DNA of 64,000 nt from Svornostia abyssi (GCA_024666565.1 CP088295.1:992001-1056000); one strand, 5' to 3'. Shown: positions 33,244 to 42,704, counted from the stretch's first letter. Made by a program: numbers and translations. Notes: a model not told the origin generated them from the letters alone.

Positions 33244-35751
33244 CTACGCTGGCAGCAATCGCCCGCCCATGAGCGCCGCCGCATCCTGCGGTGGCGCCGC
33301 GCGGGCGAAGAGCCAGCCCTGGCCCAGGTCGCAGCCGAGCTCGGCGAGCGCCTGCAGCTGTTCCGCGGTCTCGATCCCCTCGGCGACGGTCGTCATGCCG
33401 AGCGCGTGGGCGAGTCCGATGACGGCCTCGGCGATCGACGCGTCGCGCTTCTCGCGGCCGAGACCCTGGACGAACGCCTTGTCGAGCTTCAGCACGTCGA
33501 TCGGGAACCGCCGCAGGTGCGACAGGGAGGTGTAGCCCGCGCCGAAGTCGTCGATCGCCAGGCGCACGCCGAGCGCCTTGAGCTCGGTCAGGCGCGCGCT
33601 GATCTCCGGGCCTGCGCTCATCACCGCGGTCTCGGTCAGCTCGAGCCACAGCGCGTCGCCGGGCAGGCCGGACTCGTGCAGCGCGTCGAACACCGTGCCG
33701 ACGATGTCCGGCTGCGCGAGCTGGCGCGGCGAGATGTTCACGGACACCGTGATCTGGTCGTAGCCACGCGCCCGCCAGCGCGCCGCTTCGACGCAGGCTT
33801 CGCGCAGCACCCACGCGCCGACCGGGACGATCATCCCGGTGTCCTCGGCGAGCGGGATGAACGTGTCGGGGCAGAGCATGCCGCGCTCGGCGTGCTCCCA
33901 GCGGGCGAGCGCCTCGAAGGCGATGATCTCGCCCGTCTCGATCGATGCCATGGGCTGGTAGTGCAGCCGCAGCTCGCCGCGCTCGGCGGCGCGGCGCAGG
34001 GCGTTCTCCAGGCCCAGCCGCTCGCGGGCGTGCGCGCGCATCGCGGCGTCGAAGAGCTCGAACCGGCCGCGGCCGAGGTCCTTGGCGCGGTACATCGCCG
34101 CGTCGGCATCGCGCAGCAGGCCGTCGGCGCTGTCGTCGCGCCCGCCGGAGAGGGCGATGCCGACGCTCGTGTTCACAAACAGCTCGTCGGCGCCCTCGAG
34201 CTGGAACGGCTCGTGGAAGACCTCGACGATGCGCTGCGCGATCGCGACCGCCTCGAGCTCGCCGATGACGTCCTCGCACAGCACGGTGAACTCGTCGCCG
34301 CCGAAGCGCGCGACCGTGTCCCCGGGGCGGAGCACGTTCTGCAGGCGGCGCGCGACCTCGCACAGCAGCCGGTCGCCGACCGCGTGGCCCAGCGAGTCGT
34401 TGACCAGCTTGAACCGGTCGAGGTCGAGGAAGTAGACAGCGATCGACGCGGGCTTGCGCCGCCGCGACCGGCGCAGCGCGAGGTCCAGCCGGTCGCTGAA
34501 GAGGATGCGGTTCGGCAGGCCCGTGAGCGCGTCACGCATCGCCAGGCGGGTGAGCTCCAGCTCGGCCTCCTTGCGCGTGCTGATGTCGCGGGTCACGGCG
34601 ACGATCTCGGTGGGTGTCGGGCTGCCCTCGGCGGCCACGCCGCGCAGCGTCGACTCGAACCAGCGCAGCTCGCCGTCGCCGCACTTCAGCCGGTACGACG
34701 CGGTCGCCCGGCCGCCGGCCTGCGCCTTGGTGAACGCGTCGCCGAGCAGCGCGAAGTCCTGCTCGTGGACGAGCTCGAACGGCGTGCGGCCGAGCAGGTC
34801 CTTCGGCGCGATCCCGATGAGCGTCTGGCACGCCGGCGACGCGTAGCGGTACGTGCCGTCGGGCGCGTGGCGCGAGAGGAAGTCGCTGGAGTGCTCGGCG
34901 AGCATGCGGAACTCGGCCTCGCGCGTGGCGAGCGCCTGACGGGCCTCGCGCTCGGAGGTCACGTCCTCCATCGAGCCGACCCACGCGGTGATCGTGCCCT
35001 CGCGGTCCCGGACCGGGCCCGTCGTCACGTCGACCCAGCGCACGGAGTCGTCGGCGCGCAGCACGCGGAACTCCAGGCGCATCTCCTCGCCCTGGCGCAG
35101 GAGCGTGCGCGCGCGCTCGAGCGCCGTCTCGCGGTCGTCGGGGTGGATGGCGTCGGTCCAGCCGTCACCGAGCTGGTGGGCGAGCGACAGGCCGAAGATC
35201 TCCTGCATGCCGGCGTTCGACCACCGCAGCTTGCCCCGCGGGCTCATGAGGAACACGCCGTGCGGCGAGTGGGTGGCGAGGGTGCGGAAGCGCCGTTCGC
35301 TGGCGGTCAGCGCCTCCTCCGTGAGCTTGCGCTCGCTGATGTCGAGGATCTGCGCGACCGCGTACTGCGGCTCGCCATCCTCGTAGACCAGGCTCCCCGT
35401 GACGAGCACCCAGCCGGACATCCCGTTGCTGCGCTCCCAGCGCCGTTCGGCCTGGAAGCGGTCGAGCCCGCCGTCGCGCATCCGCAGCGCGTTGGCGAGG
35501 TCCTCCTGCACGCCGTCGTAGCCCAGTTCGTAGAACGGGCGGCCCTCCACGCGCTCGCGGGGAACTCCGAGCAGTTCGGTGAAGGCCCGGTTCACGCGCA
35601 TGAGCTTCCCGTCAAGGTCCACGAGGGCCATCCCGACCGGGGCGTGCTCAAAGGCCTGAGCGAAGCTGGCGTCCGTGCGCAGCGGCATCTGGACATCCAT
35701 TGTCCCGGTGACTTCAGTCACGGGACCAGACAGTGGACGAATGACCGACAT
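33244..35751 (-). CDS. PAS(x3)-GGDEF-EAL cyclic-di-GMP enzyme
   Basis: An 835-residue soluble protein. Three PAS domains (about 28-145, 150-275, 280-400, each ending in a DISERK-, DVTSER- or DISTRK-type PAC) feed a GGDEF domain (about 405-570, RFGGDEFT intact) and an EAL domain (about 580-830; FEALARW, VNISPRQL, LTETAVM, DDFGAGY and KLDKAFV intact). Both cyclase and phosphodiesterase motifs are present, so bifunctional control is possible. No transmembrane segment is seen. AGGGAG precedes the ATG at 35751. PAS ligands (redox, light or small molecules) cannot be read. Confidence 0.95.
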   Translation of the reverse strand: MSVIRPLSGPVTEVTGTMDVQMPLRTDASFAQAFEHAPVGMALVDLDGKLMRVNRAFTELLGVPRERVEGRPFYELGYDGVQEDLANALRMRDGGLDRFQAERRWERSNGMSGWVLVTGSLVYEDGEPQYAVAQILDISERKLTEEALTASERRFRTLATHSPHGVFLMSPRGKLRWSNAGMQEIFGLSLAHQLGDGWTDAIHPDDRETALERARTLLRQGEEMRLEFRVLRADDSVRWVDVTTGPVRDREGTITAWVGSMEDVTSEREARQALATREAEFRMLAEHSSDFLSRHAPDGTYRYASPACQTLIGIAPKDLLGRTPFELVHEQDFALLGDAFTKAQAGGRATASYRLKCGDGELRWFESTLRGVAAEGSPTPTEIVAVTRDISTRKEAELELTRLAMRDALTGLPNRILFSDRLDLALRRSRRRKPASIAVYFLDLDRFKLVNDSLGHAVGDRLLCEVARRLQNVLRPGDTVARFGGDEFTVLCEDVIGELEAVAIAQRIVEVFHEPFQLEGADELFVNTSVGIALSGGRDDSADGLLRDADAAMYRAKDLGRGRFELFDAAMRAHARERLGLENALRRAAERGELRLHYQPMASIETGEIIAFEALARWEHAERGMLCPDTFIPLAEDTGMIVPVGAWVLREACVEAARWRARGYDQITVSVNISPRQLAQPDIVGTVFDALHESGLPGDALWLELTETAVMSAGPEISARLTELKALGVRLAIDDFGAGYTSLSHLRRFPIDVLKLDKAFVQGLGREKRDASIAEAVIGLAHALGMTTVAEGIETAEQLQALAELGCDLGQGWLFARAAPPQDAAALMGGRLLPA

Positions 35752-35847
35752 GCACTCCCTGCATCGGCGCTTCTCGGGATTCCTTGAGCCGCTGGACGGA
35801 CGGTGCGGCAGCGTCCGTTGGCCCTGCTAGTCGACGGGGTGTCCGGA

Positions 35848-35853
35848 TACTGT
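35848..35853 (+). promoter_or_regulatory. Leaderless -10 hexamer TACTGT
   Basis: Ends 7 nt before the GTG at 35861. Confidence 0.55.
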
Positions 35854-35860
35854 CTCGCAT

Positions 35861-36469
35861 GTGTGTGCGATGACGAAGCGCCAGCAGCGCCAGCAGGAGA
35901 CGCGCGCGGCGCTGCTCGACGCGGCGGAGACGTGCTTCGCGGCGCGCGGCTACGACGCGGTCTCCGTGCCTGAGATCGCGAAGGAGGCCGGCTACACGAC
36001 GGGGGCGGTGTACTCGAACTTCTCCGGCAAGGAGGAGCTGTTCCTGGCGCTCATGGAGCGCGCTATGGGTGGACAGGCGGCACGCCGCGCGGAGGTCGTC
36101 GCGCTGGAGGACACCGGCGAGGGCCGGTTGCGTCAGGTGGCGCGGCTGTGGATCGACGTGGTGCGCGAGCGGCCCGAGGCGATGGTCCTGATCATCGAGT
36201 TCTGGAGCTACTCGCGGCGCGATCCTGCGCTGCGCCAGCGGTTCGCGGAGCGCATGGCGCAGACCCGGGCCGGGCTCGCGGCGCTGGCGGCGATGGCCCC
36301 GCCTGTCGGGGCTGACGCCGCGCCGCCCGAGGAGGTCGCGATGGCGGCCTACGCGATGGCGCACGGCCTGGCCATCCACCACATCGCAGATCCCGAAGGG
36401 GTCCCGATCGAGGTGGTGGAGTCCGCGCTCCTGTGGGTGTTCCGCGGGGCGGGGCACCTGCCCGACTGA
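35861..36469 (+). CDS. TetR-family regulator upstream of lipase
   Basis: A 202-residue regulator. QQETRAALLDAAETCFAARGYDAVSVPEIAKEAGYTTGAVYSNFSGKEELFLALMERAM is a full TetR DNA-binding domain (about 9-65). The C-terminal domain resembles TetR_C_6-type. The GTG at 35861 follows TACTGT by exactly 7 nt; the ATG at 35870 is the alternative. It lies 116 nt before a same-strand secreted lipase, with a palindrome between them, so it likely controls that lipase. Confidence 0.88.
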   Translation: MCAMTKRQQRQQETRAALLDAAETCFAARGYDAVSVPEIAKEAGYTTGAVYSNFSGKEELFLALMERAMGGQAARRAEVVALEDTGEGRLRQVARLWIDVVRERPEAMVLIIEFWSYSRRDPALRQRFAERMAQTRAGLAALAAMAPPVGADAAPPEEVAMAAYAMAHGLAIHHIADPEGVPIEVVESALLWVFRGAGHLPD

Positions 36470-36506
36470 TCCTGCGCGTCGCACCTCTGAACCACGTTCT
36501 CCACTT

Positions 36507-36522
36507 TCTGGCGCGCTTCAGA
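36507..36522. promoter_or_regulatory. Palindrome between TetR and lipase genes
   Basis: TCTGGCGCGCTTCAGA (TCTGnnGCGCnnCAGA), 63 nt before the lipase start; candidate TetR operator. Confidence 0.4.
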
Positions 36523-36585
36523 TAACGTTCGTCATCTGGCGCCGGGTGTTCCCCAAGGCATCCGGCGCCGCACAGAGAGGACGAG

Positions 36586-37773
36586 ATGCGCTCCAAGGCC
36601 ATACAGAAGGCTCGAGGCCTCATTTCCGTCGCGCTGCTCGCGGTGGCGATAACCCCCATCGCCACCGCGAGTTCGTCCGCCTCCTTCTACGAGCCACCGG
36701 CGCCGCTGCCGGCCGGGGTTCCGGGCGACGTCATCCGCAGCGAGCCGGTCGCCATCAACTACCTCCCGGGCGTCAAGGCGTGGCGGGTGCTCTACCGCTC
36801 GACCACCGCCACAGGCGAGCCGACGGCGGTGTCCGGGATGGTCATCACGCCCGCGCGGATGCGGCCGGGGGCGCCGCTCGTCGGCATCGCGCCCGGCTTC
36901 CCCGGCATGGACGATCGGTGCGCCCCGTCCCGCACGCTGCCCGGTGGCGCGTCGTCGGAGACGCCGCTCATGCTGCCGCTGCTGCAGCGTGGCTACGCGC
37001 TGGCCATCACCGACTACGAGGGCCTCGGCACGCCGGGCGACCACCGCTACGTCGTCGGCGCCTCGGAGGCGCACGCGATGCTCGACGCCATGCGCGCCGC
37101 CCGCCGGCTGCCCGCCGCGGGGATCGACCCGACGGCGCGCGCCGCGGTCTCCGGCTACTCCCAGGGCGGGCACGCTGCGATGTTCACGGCCGAGCTCCAG
37201 CCCGAGTACGCGCCGGACGTGCCGCTCGCCGGCGTGGCGGCCGGCGGGCTGCCCGCGGACTTCAACGCGATCGCACGGTTCCTCGACGGTGGCTGGTTCT
37301 CCCAGCTGTTCAGCGCGGTGGCCGTCTCCTACCAGGCGGCGTACCCGGAGATCGAGCTCGACGGCCTGCTGACGCCGCGGGGCCACGCCGCGGTGGAGGA
37401 GGTGCGCCGCGACTGCCTGGTCGACATCGTCACCAGCCGCCGCGCGTTCACCCGGCTGTCGCGCCTCACGCTGCGCAGCCCGCTGACCGATCCGGCGTGG
37501 CAGCGGCGCTTCGCGGAGAACCGCGCCGCCGAGCGCCGCCCGCCGATGCCGCTGCTGCTCTACCACTCGCGCGCGGACCAGGGCCTGCCGTTCAAGCAGG
37601 CCGAGGCGGCGAAGGACCGGTATTGCGCGCTCGGCGCGACGGTCACCTGGCGGGAGTACCTCCGCACGGAGCACGCGCTGGGCTTCCTCGTCGCGATCCC
37701 GCGCACGGTCAGGTGGCTGGACGCGCGGCTGCGAGGCGACGCGGTGGAGGGGACATGTCCCGCCGCTGGGTGA
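36586..37773 (+). CDS. Secretory lipase (PF03583-type)
   Basis: A 395-residue exported lipase. A signal peptide covers about 1-32. FYEPPAPLPAGVPGDVIRSEPV is the conserved N-terminal block of LIP-family lipases. The nucleophile elbow is SGYSQGGHAA; acid and base are probably in YHSRADQGLP and TEHALGF. YEGLGTPGDHRYVVG is a further family signature. It hydrolyses triglycerides or esters outside the cell. GAGAGGACG gives a good ribosome site. A bidirectional terminator follows at 37860. Confidence 0.92.
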   Translation: MRSKAIQKARGLISVALLAVAITPIATASSSASFYEPPAPLPAGVPGDVIRSEPVAINYLPGVKAWRVLYRSTTATGEPTAVSGMVITPARMRPGAPLVGIAPGFPGMDDRCAPSRTLPGGASSETPLMLPLLQRGYALAITDYEGLGTPGDHRYVVGASEAHAMLDAMRAARRLPAAGIDPTARAAVSGYSQGGHAAMFTAELQPEYAPDVPLAGVAAGGLPADFNAIARFLDGGWFSQLFSAVAVSYQAAYPEIELDGLLTPRGHAAVEEVRRDCLVDIVTSRRAFTRLSRLTLRSPLTDPAWQRRFAENRAAERRPPMPLLLYHSRADQGLPFKQAEAAKDRYCALGATVTWREYLRTEHALGFLVAIPRTVRWLDARLRGDAVEGTCPAAG

Positions 37774-37859
37774 ACTTCATGCTCCGGTTCTGGCTTGGCT
37801 TGCCCGGCCCCAGCACGACGCACCCGGCGTGCGCGGGGCCGCGGCGGCCCCACGGGGCG

Positions 37860-37886
37860 CCGTCCGCGTTGAACCGTCGCGGACGG
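37860..37886. terminator. Bidirectional terminator, lipase / methyltransferase
   Basis: A 9-bp stem CCGTCCGCG/CGCGGACGG with 9-nt loop between convergent genes. Confidence 0.65.
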
Positions 37887-37905
37887 CGACCCCGCCGGGG
37901 ACCTC

Positions 37906-38730
37906 TCAGCTCGGGGCCACGACCACGCGGAAGAAGTCGCTGTCGATGTGCAGCGTCCCGTCGGTCGCCTGGTTGAGCTCGCGGTAGAGATCGGCGAGCT
38001 CGCCCCGCAGGTCGTCCCAGGTGCCCTCGCCGGTCAGGCGCTCCTTCGCGCGCTTCGTCGGCCCGTAGTTCTCCTCGAAGAACGTCATGTACGTCTCGAG
38101 GTCCGGGAACCGGAACGCGTTCGTCCCTCGCGTGATCTGCACGTCGTCGCCGGCGAACAGCTCGCGCAGGAACGCCTCGTCGCCCCACCGCGGCGGGGGC
38201 GTGACGAACGCGGGCGGCGTGGGCATGTACCGGCCCATGACGCTGAACAGCCGGCCGATGAGCCCGTCGGCGGTCCAGTTGACGAGCGCGATCCGGCCGT
38301 CGGGCCGGCAGACCCGGCGCAGCTCGGAGGCGACGACCGCGGCGCGCGGCACGAACTGGACGCCGAACACCGACGTGACGACGTCGAACTGGGCGTCTTC
38401 GTAGGGCAGCGCCTCCGCGTCGCCGACGGTCCAGGCGATGTCGAGGTCTTCCGCCCGGGCACGCTCCTTTGCTCGTTCGAGCAGATCAGGAACGAGATCC
38501 AGCGCGCTGACGCGCGCGCCGGCTCGGGCGGCGGCGAGCGCGAGGTTGCCGGTGCCGGTCGCGACATCCAGGGTGTCGCGGCCGCGCAGCGCGACCCCGT
38601 TGACGATCGCCTCGGCCGGCGCGTCGATGATGTGCTCGGCGACGGCGGCGTAGTCCCCGTCGGCCCAGGTCGCGCGGTGCTGGTCCTTCAGGGCGGTGAC
38701 GGCGTCCGGCGTGGTCGTGGCGGTGGGCAT
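37906..38730 (-). CDS. Class I SAM-dependent methyltransferase (UbiE-like)
   Basis: A 274-residue protein. DTLDVATGTGNLALAAA (about 52-68) is motif I, SALDLVP motif II, VGDAEALPYEDAQFDVV motif III/IV and RRVCRPDGRIALVNW the post-IV block. The C-terminal helical cap (YGPTKRAKERL...) is variable. It methylates a small molecule, unidentified. AGGAGG precedes the ATG at 38730. It is divergent from an HxlR regulator gene, with a palindrome at 38786-38802 between them, which suggests HxlR control. Confidence 0.88.
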   Translation of the reverse strand: MPTATTTPDAVTALKDQHRATWADGDYAAVAEHIIDAPAEAIVNGVALRGRDTLDVATGTGNLALAAARAGARVSALDLVPDLLERAKERARAEDLDIAWTVGDAEALPYEDAQFDVVTSVFGVQFVPRAAVVASELRRVCRPDGRIALVNWTADGLIGRLFSVMGRYMPTPPAFVTPPPRWGDEAFLRELFAGDDVQITRGTNAFRFPDLETYMTFFEENYGPTKRAKERLTGEGTWDDLRGELADLYRELNQATDGTLHIDSDFFRVVVAPS

Positions 38731-38785
38731 GATGCCTCCTGAGTGGTTGACCGGCCCAGGGTCGCGCGGTCAGGCGTGCGGAACT

Positions 38786-38802
38786 AGTCCAAAAGGTGGA
38801 CT
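38786..38802. promoter_or_regulatory. HxlR operator candidate
   Basis: AGTCCA-AAAGG-TGGACT, perfect 6-nt arms with 5-nt spacer, between the divergent methyltransferase and HxlR genes. Confidence 0.6.
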
Positions 38803-38837
38803 TCCCTTGGCGGTCCCGAGGTGGGACCATCGGGCGT

Positions 38838-39522
38838 ATGGAGGGCTACCGCGACTACTGCCCGCTGTCCCGCGCTGCCGAGATCTTCGCCACGCGGTGG
38901 ACACCGCTCATCGTCCGCAACCTGCTCTTGGGCTGCGAGACGTTCTCTGAGCTGCGCGAAGGCGCGCCGGGGATCTCCCGGACGCTGCTCACCCAGCGGC
39001 TCCGCCTGCTCGAGCATCACGGGGTCGTCGAGCGCCGGGAGACCGACGGCGGCCGCGTCGTCTACGGGCTGACGGAGTCGGGCTACGAGCTCGCCCCGGT
39101 CTGCGCCGCGCTGGGGACCTGGGGCGAGACGTGGATCGAGCTGTCGCCCGAGCACTTCGACGCGACGAAGGTCATGTGGGGGGCTGAGCCGCAAGCTCGA
39201 CCGCACCACGCTGCCCGACGAGCGGACCGTCGTGCGCTTCGACGTCACCGCGCCCGAGCGGGAGAGCTTCTGGCTCCTGCTGGAGGCCCCGCACGTCGAG
39301 GTGTGCCGCCGCCCGCCGACCGACCACGATGACCTTGTCGTCCGCGCGACTGCGGAGGCGCTCGTGCGCTGGCAGCTCGGGGAGATGAGCCTCGGCGACG
39401 CGATGGCCGCCGGCCGCATGCAGGTGGACGGACCGCTGGAGCTGGAGCGCATGGTGGCTGCGTGGGGCGGCAGCGGCACCGTGGCGGCGTTCGCGGCGGC
39501 GCTGGCCGCCGGCGCTACGTGA
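38838..39522 (+). pseudogene. HxlR regulator fused to SCP2-like domain, frameshifted in a G6 tract
   Basis: The N-terminal part (MEGYRDYCPLSRAAEIFATRWTPLIVRNLLLG...LRLLEHHGVVERRE) is an HxlR winged helix with the family Cys8. After FDATKVMWG the frame changes: removing one G from 39178-39183 continues as LSRKLDRTTLPDERTVVRFDV and a C-terminal SCP2-like sterol-carrier domain (ALVRWQLGEMSLGDAMAAGRMQVDGPLELERMVAAW). The restored product is 227 residues, a known HxlR-SCP2 arrangement. As written, the first frame ends at 39332. It probably represses the divergent methyltransferase in response to a hydrophobic ligand. Confidence 0.8.
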
Positions 39523-40660
39523 CGACCCGCCGCCACGGCGGGCGCGTCTGCCGTGTCCACGCCCGCAGCACCCACTCCAGCGGGCCGAAGGCGTGGCCGG
39601 CCATCCACCAGCGGCTGACGACCAGCTGCACCGCGAAGATCGCGCAGACCACGGCGACGACCGCCGGTGGCGAGCGTTTCTCGACCTGCTCGAACCCGTA
39701 CGCCGTGAAGACGACGCCCAGCAGGACTGACTGCCCGACGTAGTTCGTCAGCGCCATCCGCCCGGCGGGCGTCAGCCACGCCATGACCGCAGCGCCCGCG
39801 CCCGGCCGCGCGAACCAGCGCAGCGCGAGCGCGATGTACGCGCCGGTGAGCGCCGGGCCGGTCAGCGCGAGCAGCCCGAACGCCAGGGCGTCCCCGGCGG
39901 CGGTCGCCTCCGTCTGCATGATCACCGCGTAGACGAGGGAGCCCGCCAGGCCCACCGGCAGCCCGACGACGAGCATCCGGCGCAGCAGCGGCGCGTTCGC
40001 CGCCGGGTCACTCAGCAGCCGGCGGTCGGCGGCAAGCAGGCCGAGCAGCATCATCGCCAGCGCGGTCGGGCCCTGACCGAGCAACACCGTCACCCCGATC
40101 GACAGGTAGGTGCCCGCGTGCTCGGCGAGCACCGTCCCCGGGGTGCCCTGGTAGCTGACGACCGTCAGCAACGCATCCTCGACGACATCGATCGTGTCCC
40201 ACGCCGTTCCGACGACCGCCCAGAACAGCGTCGCGATCCCGATCAGCACCGCCGCGGTGCGCACCGGTCGTCGCGGGCGCCAAGCCAACAGCACGAAGCC
40301 GAGGATCGCGTACGTCGTGAGGATGTCGCCGGGCCAGAACACCATCCCGTGAACGACGCCGATGAAGAACAGCCCCCACAGCCGCCGGCGCATCCGCCGC
40401 TCGAAGTCGGCCCCCTCCCGCGCGACCGCCTCGCGCATCAGCGCGAAGCTGTAGCCGAAGAGGAACGCGAACAGGGGGTAGAACTTCCCCTCGAACACCA
40501 GCCCGATGACGAACCGGGTCGCGTCGCCGGTCGTCGTGTCGGTGACCGGGCTCGCCACGCCGCTGACGAGGAGCGGGTGAGCGAAATACCACACGTTGAC
40601 CATGCAGATGCCGAACAGCGCGAGGCCGCGCAGAGCGTCGGCGGCGAGGACGCGGGTCAC
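39515..40660 (-). CDS. DUF418 membrane protein
   Basis: A 381-residue polytopic protein with about ten helices. ADALRGLALFGICMVN is the acyltransferase-3-like opening used by the YeiB/DUF418 family, and the C-terminal DUF418 block reads AWLTPAGRMALTNYVGQSVLLGVVF...WWMAGHAFGPLEWVLRAWT. It may acylate a surface molecule or transport a small compound; unproven. Its GTG start overlaps the pdhB stop as GTGA (40657-40660), so it is translationally coupled to the pyruvate dehydrogenase E1 genes, an uncommon partner. Confidence 0.88.
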   Translation of the reverse strand: MTRVLAADALRGLALFGICMVNVWYFAHPLLVSGVASPVTDTTTGDATRFVIGLVFEGKFYPLFAFLFGYSFALMREAVAREGADFERRMRRRLWGLFFIGVVHGMVFWPGDILTTYAILGFVLLAWRPRRPVRTAAVLIGIATLFWAVVGTAWDTIDVVEDALLTVVSYQGTPGTVLAEHAGTYLSIGVTVLLGQGPTALAMMLLGLLAADRRLLSDPAANAPLLRRMLVVGLPVGLAGSLVYAVIMQTEATAAGDALAFGLLALTGPALTGAYIALALRWFARPGAGAAVMAWLTPAGRMALTNYVGQSVLLGVVFTAYGFEQVEKRSPPAVVAVVCAIFAVQLVVSRWWMAGHAFGPLEWVLRAWTRQTRPPWRRVVT

Positions 40661-41646
40661 TCGCCGAAGAGCGCGCGGACCGCTTCGACGACCTGCGGTT
40701 CGTGCGGGAACGCGATCTGCTCGAGCGGCTTGCTGTACGGCATCGGCACGTCCGCGCCGGTGACGCGGCCGATCGGCGCGTCGAGCCAGTCGAACGCCTG
40801 CTCCTGGATGAGCGCCGCGAGGTTCGCGCCCACCCCGCCGTGCGGCCAACCCTCCTCGACGATGAGGCAGCGGTTCGTCTTGCGGACCGACGCGAGGATC
40901 GTGTCGAGGTCCAGCGGGCGCAGCGTGCGCGGGTCGATGACCTCGGCGCTGATGCCGTGCTCGCTGGCGAGCGTCTCGGCCGCGCGCGCCGCTGTCACCG
41001 CCATGCGCGAGATGCCGACGACCGTCACGTCGGTGCCCTCCCGGCGGATCGCGGCCTTGCCGAAGTCGACGGTGTAGTCCGGGTCGTCGGGGACCTCACC
41101 GCGCTGCCCGTACAGGTACTCGTGCTCGATGAAGATCACGGGGTTGTCGTCGCGGATGGCGCTCTTCAGCAGCCCCTTCGCGTCAGCCGGTGTGGACGGC
41201 ACCGCGACGAGAAGGCCGGGCGCGTGGAGGTACAGCGCCTCCCACGAGTGCGAGTGCGTCGGGCCGAGCTGATGCCCCGCGCCCTGCGGCATCCGGACCA
41301 CGAGCGGCACCTTGACCTGGCCGCCGAACATGTACCGGATCGACGCCGCGTGGTTGACGATCTGATCCATCGCCAGCAGCGAGAAGTTGATCGTCATGAG
41401 CTCGACGACCGGGCGCAGGCCGGTCATCGCCGCGCCGACGCCCATCCCGACGATGGTGTTCTCGCTGATCGGCGTGTCGCGCACCCGCTTCTCGCCGAAC
41501 TCCTTCAGCAGCCCGTTCGTGACCTTGAAGGCCCCGTTGAAGACGCCGATGTCCTCGCCCATCAGCAGGACGTTCTCGTCGCGCTGCATCTCCTCGCGCA
41601 GCGCGTCGTTCAGGGCCTCGCGGGTGCGCTTCGTCGTGGTGCTCAC
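40657..41646 (-). CDS. pdhB: Pyruvate/2-oxo acid dehydrogenase E1, beta subunit
   Basis: A 329-residue transketolase-like beta subunit. TREALNDALREEMQRDENVLLMGEDIGVFNGAFKVT, then RVRDTPISENTIVGMGVGAAMTGLRPVVE, a QGAGHQLGPTHSHSWEALY loop, and the C-terminal VIDPRTLRPLDLDTIL are all family marks. It forms an alpha2-beta2 E1 with the upstream gene, decarboxylating pyruvate or a branched oxo acid with thiamine pyrophosphate. The GTG start at 41646 overlaps the pdhA stop (GTGA). Confidence 0.95.
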   Translation of the reverse strand: MSTTTKRTREALNDALREEMQRDENVLLMGEDIGVFNGAFKVTNGLLKEFGEKRVRDTPISENTIVGMGVGAAMTGLRPVVELMTINFSLLAMDQIVNHAASIRYMFGGQVKVPLVVRMPQGAGHQLGPTHSHSWEALYLHAPGLLVAVPSTPADAKGLLKSAIRDDNPVIFIEHEYLYGQRGEVPDDPDYTVDFGKAAIRREGTDVTVVGISRMAVTAARAAETLASEHGISAEVIDPRTLRPLDLDTILASVRKTNRCLIVEEGWPHGGVGANLAALIQEQAFDWLDAPIGRVTGADVPMPYSKPLEQIAFPHEPQVVEAVRALFGE

Positions 41647-42704
41647 TTGCCCAAATGCTCCCCGCGGGACACGCCGGCGCCGCGCTCGTCGACCGAGTAC
41701 CAGCCCTGGAGCTGGTCGCCGAGGACGTAGATGTCGTCGTACAGCGACTGCGGTGACGGGAACGGCGACGCGTCGGCGAACGCCACGGACGCGTCGACCA
41801 CCGAGATGGCGTCGGCGTCCATCTGCTCCTCGTCGCCCTCCTTGATGACGCCCTCGGCCTGCAGCCGGTCGGCGAACGTCGCGATCGGGTCGCGCTTGCG
41901 CCACTCGGCGACCTGCTCTTTCGTGCGGTACTCCTCCGGGTCGGCCATCGAGTGGCCGCGGAACCGGTAGGTGACCGCCTCGACGAGCACCGGCTGACGT
42001 TCCTCGCGCGCGATCTTCAGCGCCTCGGTGCAGACCGCGTGCGTGTCGAGGACGTCCATCCCGTCACAGCGCATCCCGGGGACGCCGAAGGACTGCCCGC
42101 GCTCCTGCAGGTCCGTGTTCGCGGAGTGGCGCTCGAGCGCCGTGCCCATGCCGAACTGGTTGTTCGTCACCAGGAAGACGACCGGCAGCTTCCACAGCGC
42201 GGCGAGGTTCATCGTCTCGCCGAAGGTCCCCTGGTTGATCGCGCCGTCGCCGAACGTGCAGAGCGTCGCGTCCTCGGTGCCGAGGTAGTCCGAAGCCAGG
42301 CCGAACCCGGCGGCGATCGGCAGGTTGCCGCCCACGATCCCGTAGCCGCCCATGAAGCGGTGTTCGAGATCGAACATGTGCATCGACCCGCCGCGGCCGC
42401 GGCACAGCCCGCCCTCGCGGCCGAACAGCTCGGCCATCACCGCGTTGGGGTCGGACCCGCGCGCGAGCGTGTGCCCGTGCGAGCGGTACGTCGAGATGAG
42501 GTAGTCGTCGTCGCGCAGCGCGCGGGCGCACCCGACGATGGCTGCCTCCTCGCCGATTGCGAGGTGCAGGAAGCCGCCGACCTTCGCCTTGGCGTACATC
42601 TCCCCGGCGCGCTCCTCGAAGCGGCGGATGAGGAGCATCGTCTGCAGCCACTCACGCGCCGTGACCGGGTCGGGGAGGGGGCGAGGCTGCGCCGGCTCGG
42701 CCAT
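41643..42704 (-). CDS. pdhA: Pyruvate/2-oxo acid dehydrogenase E1, alpha subunit
   Basis: A 353-residue TPP-dependent E1 alpha. LIRRFEERAGEMYAKAKVGGFLHLAIGEEA, the YRSHGHTLARG loop, and the TPP motif GDGAINQGTFGETMNLAALWKLPVVFLVTNN are intact. The YRFRGHSMADPEEYRTKEQV segment near the C-terminus includes the phosphorylation-loop region. It pairs with the overlapping pdhB. E2 is at 31865 and E3 at 48570. The ATG at 42704 lies 9 nt after a TACGCT hexamer. Confidence 0.95.
   Translation of the reverse strand: MAEPAQPRPLPDPVTAREWLQTMLLIRRFEERAGEMYAKAKVGGFLHLAIGEEAAIVGCARALRDDDYLISTYRSHGHTLARGSDPNAVMAELFGREGGLCRGRGGSMHMFDLEHRFMGGYGIVGGNLPIAAGFGLASDYLGTEDATLCTFGDGAINQGTFGETMNLAALWKLPVVFLVTNNQFGMGTALERHSANTDLQERGQSFGVPGMRCDGMDVLDTHAVCTEALKIAREERQPVLVEAVTYRFRGHSMADPEEYRTKEQVAEWRKRDPIATFADRLQAEGVIKEGDEEQMDADAISVVDASVAFADASPFPSPQSLYDDIYVLGDQLQGWYSVDERGAGVSRGEHLGK

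Noticed and set aside
33406..35787. 793-codon forward frame opposite the PAS-GGDEF-EAL gene
   Set aside because: Antisense shadow; repetitive Ala/Arg/Val/Glu content without domains.
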